DNA from: a virus
Strand: one strand, 5' to 3'
Length of the DNA: 26,007 nucleotides
IMG/VR virus record: IMGVR_UViG_3300044953_000300
Span: 1 to 26,007 of that record
Both the position numbers and the translations under genes were made by a program. Shown one piece after another: positions 22,737 through 26,007 of the stretch. The stretch's first letter is position 1. Each line of letters opens with the position of its first letter. The notes beneath the pieces were generated by a model that saw nothing but the letters and a program-made list of their open reading frames with translations, did no database searches and was not told where the DNA came from.

Positions 22737-23892
22737 CTGTTAATATCTTAGACCACCATAGTGCAATATAATCCCAATTATAATTAAGTACATTTTGCTG
22801 TGCTTTGGCTGATTTATTTACTAGATCGGTTGTAGTTGTGTTATAAATAACATGCGCAGCTAATTCAGCATCAACGTAAGGCCAATATTTATTTTCATAT
22901 AAGACACTATTTTTAGTTGGAAGAAAAGTGCATGTTTCATCAGAGAATATTTCCTCAAAACTCGTATGTTTAGGCACTGCAACTGGGGTGCCACATGCTG
23001 CAGCTTCTGTTGTTGTTAACCCCCAACCTTCACCATGCGATGTGGTTATAACAAGATCTGATGCGCTATAGATTTTAGCTAACAACTCTTTGCTGCAATT
23101 ATATTTACTGAAGTTATCTCCAAACAGTGGATCTGCAAATATAACATTACGTAGTAAGTTTAGATCAGCTGCTTTTGCCTTAATATTTAACCCAATATTA
23201 GGGTTAGGGTTCATATGAAGATATAGCTTGTATTTAGGATCTAGTTTTAGTAATTCAGCTAACACATATAATGAAGTGAATGGATCTTTTCGATATGAGT
23301 TAGAATTAACGTTAGTTATTAAAAAATCATCATCTGTTATCTGTGAGAATAAATCACATCTGCACTGATATCTATTATAGCTTGTATTATACACCTCATG
23401 CTCAACACCGTGCGGTGTAACGTATATTGGTTTTTTGGTATGTTTTTGAATTTCATATGCACCAAACTGAGTATATGCAACTGGGACATCGACACGTGAT
23501 AAGAAGTCTCTATCTTCAGGTGTGGTATATGAATCGACCGGTATATACGCTATTATTTTGAGTGAATTTGTTTCTCTGATCTTATCAATTATAGGTGCTA
23601 ATACTTTTAATCTACACGAATCGTGTAATACCCACATCACGATTGGTGTTTTGAAATAGCTCAAAAACTCGTAAAATTTCTTAAGATTAGCCTCAGACTG
23701 CCATGACGAACCGGGGTTACCTGGGTACAATTTGCAGTTATAGTTATGGGGTATGTTACCATATCCTAATCCCCAGAAATGTATTTTATCACGAAACGGC
23801 AACCTTGTTACTATATTTCTAGTAACACATGCGAACCCAGTATCAAGTGTTGGTGAATCACCAAAAAACACATAATTTACGTCACCTACCAT
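22714..23892 (-). CDS. GT4-family glycosyltransferase
   Basis: The 392-residue GT-B enzyme has the features of GT4 retaining transferases. The N-terminal Rossmann domain opens VNYVFFGDSPTLDTGF, with a Gly-rich acceptor-side region. An inter-domain segment reads YVTPHGVEHEVY (157-168). A nucleotide-sugar phosphate-binding NSNSYRKDP sits near 196-204. The E-x7-E motif lies in HGEGWGLTTTEAAACGTPV (286-304; E288 and E296), followed by PKHTSFEEIF. It would transfer a sugar from a nucleotide donor onto an unknown acceptor. The gene lies 43 bp downstream of the repeat-fibre gene on the same strand and overlaps the methyltransferase gene, so the three probably form one operon. Confidence 0.85.
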   Translation of the reverse strand: MVGDVNYVFFGDSPTLDTGFACVTRNIVTRLPFRDKIHFWGLGYGNIPHNYNCKLYPGNPGSSWQSEANLKKFYEFLSYFKTPIVMWVLHDSCRLKVLAPIIDKIRETNSLKIIAYIPVDSYTTPEDRDFLSRVDVPVAYTQFGAYEIQKHTKKPIYVTPHGVEHEVYNTSYNRYQCRCDLFSQITDDDFLITNVNSNSYRKDPFTSLYVLAELLKLDPKYKLYLHMNPNPNIGLNIKAKAADLNLLRNVIFADPLFGDNFSKYNCSKELLAKIYSASDLVITTSHGEGWGLTTTEAAACGTPVAVPKHTSFEEIFSDETCTFLPTKNSVLYENKYWPYVDAELAAHVIYNTTTTDLVNKSAKAQQNVLNYNWDYIALWWSKILTDGYSNIQ

Positions 23893-23935
23893 TAACTACA
23901 TTTAAGCTTGAGTGGTGTGGTTATCAACAGTAATA

Positions 23936-26007
23936 TTATGCAATTTTAAGTGTACCGGAGTCATTCCAAAGAGTACCTACTGGTAAGCCAGCAGATAATG
24001 TTGGTAATCCCAAGAACGTAACATATTCAGTTGCTGTTAGTGTAGCGGTCCTGGTGCCAATTGCCACATTAACACCGCCACTCACAAACATGTTTGATGA
24101 GAATATACCCCAATTACCACGTACTGCAGACTCTGCTGTTATGCTATTAACATATGTGTGATTTTCTGTGCTAGCATTTAAGTTAGATCCTAACACGAAT
24201 GCATTGAATGCAGTTGCTGTGTTATTCGTTCCACCAACGATACCAGATTTAATACCACTCACATTGTTAGCAGACCCACCACCAATATATGTAAAATCAC
24301 CAGATGTGAAGTTAGATAAACCACCCACAATGGTACTATATGCACCACTTACGTTATTTCTATTACCACCAGCTACTGTGCTGTAGTTATTCGATGCAAC
24401 GTTACTATTACCACCAGCTACTGTGCTGTATGGTGCACTAGCTTGGTTATAATAACCACCACCAACAAAACTTGTATGACCACCAGCTATATTCGTATTA
24501 CCACCAGCTACTGTGCTGTATGGTGCACTAGCTTGGTTATAATAACCACCACCAACAAAACTTGTATCACCACTAGCTTGGTTATAATAACCACCAGCTA
24601 CTGTGCTGTAGTTATTCGATGCAACGTTACTATTACCACCAGCTACTGTGCTGTATTGTCCACTAGCTCGGTTATAATAACCACCACCAACAAAACTTGT
24701 ATCACCACTTGATGTATTACCAATACCACCACCAACAAAACTTATATCACCACTAGCTTGGTTACTATTACCACCAGCTACTGTTGCAAATTCTTCATAC
24801 ACGATATTACCTAATCCCCCACCAACAAATGAATACAACTCACTAGCTATGTTACTTAATCCACCACCAATAGTGCTATATAGTCCTATAGCACTATTGC
24901 TTAGACCACCAGCAATAGTAGATGCATAGTTACTAGCTATATTCATATCACCACCAGCTACTGTGCTGTATGGTGCACTAGCTTGGTTATTACTACCACC
25001 ACCAACAAAACTTATATCACCACTAGCTTGGTTACCAATACCACCAGCTACTGTGCTGTAGTTATTCGATGCAACGTTACTATTACCACCAGCTACTGTG
25101 CTGTATGGTGCACTAGCTCGGTTATAATAACCACCACCAACAAAACTTATATCACCACTAGCTTGGTTAGCAATACCACCAGCTACTGTGCTGTATGGTG
25201 CACGAGCTTGGTTATTAACACCACCACCAACAAAACTTGTATCACCACTTGATGTATTACCAGTACCACCAGCTACTGTGCTGTATTGTCCACTAGCTTG
25301 GTTACCAGTACCACCACCAACAAAACTTGTACCACCACTTGATGTATTACCATTACCACCAGCTACTGTGCTGTATTGTCCACTAGCTTGGTTACCAGTA
25401 CCACCACCAACAAAACTTATATCACCACTAGCTTGGTTACCAACACCACCAGCTATTGTGCTGTAGTTATTTGATGCAACGTTACTATTACCACCAGCTA
25501 TCACACTAGTATGGCCAGAAGCTTTATTTCTGTACCCACCACCAATTGTACTAAATTGGCCGGTTGCACGACCACTGGACCCACCAGCTATTGTGGAAAA
25601 TATATTAGTGATAATATTACCACTACCACCACCAACAAATGTATGACCGGTTAGTGCGTTATTATAACAACCACCAACGACAGTTGCATGGTCATCATTC
25701 GATATATTAAAGCTACCGCCACCAACAAAACTTGTATTACCACTTGATGTATTACCATTACCACCACCAACAAAACTTGTATTACCACTTGATGTATTAC
25801 CAGCACCACCACCAACAAAACTTATATCGCCACTAGCTTGGTTATAATAACCACCAGCTACTGTGCTGTAGTTATTCGATGCAACGTTACTATCACCACC
25901 AGCTACTGTGCTGTATGGTGCACTAGCTTGGTTATTACTACCACCACCAACAAAACTTGTATCACCACTAGCTTGGTTACCAACACCACCAGCTATTGTG
26001 CTGTAGT
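23936..26007 (-). CDS. Giant repeat fibre/adhesin with YadA-head-like 15-residue repeats (5' end outside the window)
   Basis: The frame is open from the right edge to TAA at 23936-23938, so at least 689 residues are visible and the start is beyond base 26007. A GTG at 25504 is internal. About 40 tandem 15-residue units follow the pattern xxN.ASG.YSTVAGG or xxN.ASGDTSFVGGG, matching the left-handed parallel beta-roll repeats of YadA-type trimeric adhesin heads, here in a phage. The last 90 residues differ and form a C-terminal cap ending LPVGTLWNDSGTLKIA, similar to endings I recall in phage fibres. No membrane anchor or S74-type self-cleaving chaperone is visible. Likely a long trimeric tail fibre contacting the host. 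GT4 and methyltransferase genes follow directly. Confidence 0.8.
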   Translation of the reverse strand, partial: YSTIAGGVGNQASGDTSFVGGGSNNQASAPYSTVAGGDSNVASNNYSTVAGGYYNQASGDISFVGGGAGNTSSGNTSFVGGGNGNTSSGNTSFVGGGSFNISNDDHATVVGGCYNNALTGHTFVGGGSGNIITNIFSTIAGGSSGRATGQFSTIGGGYRNKASGHTSVIAGGNSNVASNNYSTIAGGVGNQASGDISFVGGGTGNQASGQYSTVAGGNGNTSSGGTSFVGGGTGNQASGQYSTVAGGTGNTSSGDTSFVGGGVNNQARAPYSTVAGGIANQASGDISFVGGGYYNRASAPYSTVAGGNSNVASNNYSTVAGGIGNQASGDISFVGGGSNNQASAPYSTVAGGDMNIASNYASTIAGGLSNSAIGLYSTIGGGLSNIASELYSFVGGGLGNIVYEEFATVAGGNSNQASGDISFVGGGIGNTSSGDTSFVGGGYYNRASGQYSTVAGGNSNVASNNYSTVAGGYYNQASGDTSFVGGGYYNQASAPYSTVAGGNTNIAGGHTSFVGGGYYNQASAPYSTVAGGNSNVASNNYSTVAGGNRNNVSGAYSTIVGGLSNFTSGDFTYIGGGSANNVSGIKSGIVGGTNNTATAFNAFVLGSNLNASTENHTYVNSITAESAVRGNWGIFSSNMFVSGGVNVAIGTRTATLTATEYVTFLGLPTLSAGLPVGTLWNDSGTLKIA
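24209..26007 (-). repeat. Coding 45-bp tandem repeat array (about 40 units)
   Basis: Within the fibre gene, 45-bp units encode 15 residues each. Unit sequences fall into a few near-identical classes that recur in changing order (for example NSNVASNNYSTVAGG, YYNQASGDTSFVGGG, TGNQASGQYSTVAGG). A block of more than 60 bp that includes GTTATTCGATGCAACGTTAC recurs almost exactly near 24367, 24590 and 25042, and with small changes near 25450 and 25855. Units near 24800-24950 and 25510-25700 are more diverged. There are no spacers, so this is not a CRISPR array. Confidence 0.9.

Noticed and set aside
24168-25466. Long open frames on the plus strand opposite the repeat fibre
   Set aside because: They are mirror images of the 45-bp coding repeats. 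The low-complexity products (runs of Thr/Tyr or Pro/Leu) have no plausible function, and the minus frame matches a known repeat fold.
24209-26007. CRISPR-like array
   Set aside because: The 45-bp repeats are contiguous with no unique spacers, and keep a reading frame with a fixed peptide pattern.
1-26007. tRNA genes, integrase, transposons, attachment sites, rho-independent terminators
   Set aside because: Reading both strands by eye I found no cloverleaf, recombinase motif, terminal inverted repeat or GC-rich hairpin with a T-run that I could support. Gaps between genes are mostly under 60 bp.

Overview
The window looks like part of the genome of a tailed phage with a contractile, T4-type tail (Caudoviricetes, myovirus morphology). 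It is AT-rich (by eye) and tightly packed, with genes switching strand in small groups. The T4-type genes are a gp27-like baseplate hub, a gp25-like wedge protein, a gp6/baseplate-J-like wedge protein, a gp44-like sliding clamp loader subunit, a dUTPase and a probable gp16-like small terminase. No host gene, tRNA, integrase or transposase is seen. The host cannot be named. Shine-Dalgarno sequences are scarce, and a TAAATA-type motif sits 4-8 nt before the start codon of 11 genes. The basic motif proteins in the middle resemble families I recall from aquatic environmental phages.

Layout. (1) 1-3682, plus: tail hub and tail tip. A gp27-like hub (cut at its 5' end), a protein ending in an RlpA-like double-psi beta-barrel, and a protein ending in an M15/VanY peptidase fold whose zinc ligands all appear to be lost. 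(2) 3679-4155, minus: probable small terminase. (3) 4211-5683, plus: dUTPase, a 30-residue basic peptide and the clamp loader, a small DNA-metabolism group within structural genes. (4) 5680-7460, minus, and 7497-10083, plus: two divergent groups of unassigned small proteins. Several start with a short helix ending in an (L/I)xE-like site, reminiscent of T4 capsid-targeting peptides, and the plus-strand group carries four basic motif families. Its distal end (about 9706-10083) is decayed, with frameshifts and stops. (5) 10102-18275, plus: the baseplate wedge block (gp25, gp6, a PKD-containing protein, an 875-residue protein, a second PKD-like protein). (6) 18289-20116, plus: a tail-collar fibre, its probable assembly chaperone and a small cupin-like protein. 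(7) 20145-23892: APS kinase, sulfotransferase, GT9-like glycosyltransferase, SAM methyltransferase and GT4 glycosyltransferase. (8) 23936 to beyond the right edge, minus: a giant fibre/adhesin of about 40 visible 15-residue YadA-head-type repeats.

How they fit together. Regions 1, 5, 6 and 8 build the tail and its host-contact parts. Region 7 lies between two fibre genes and encodes a PAPS-making kinase, a PAPS-using sulfotransferase, two sugar transferases and a methyltransferase. GT4 and the methyltransferase lie directly downstream of the repeat fibre on the same strand. My main hypothesis is that region 7 builds or edits a sulfated, methylated glycan, either on the phage's own fibres or on the infected cell's surface. 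The individual family calls are mostly firm; the joint function is inference.
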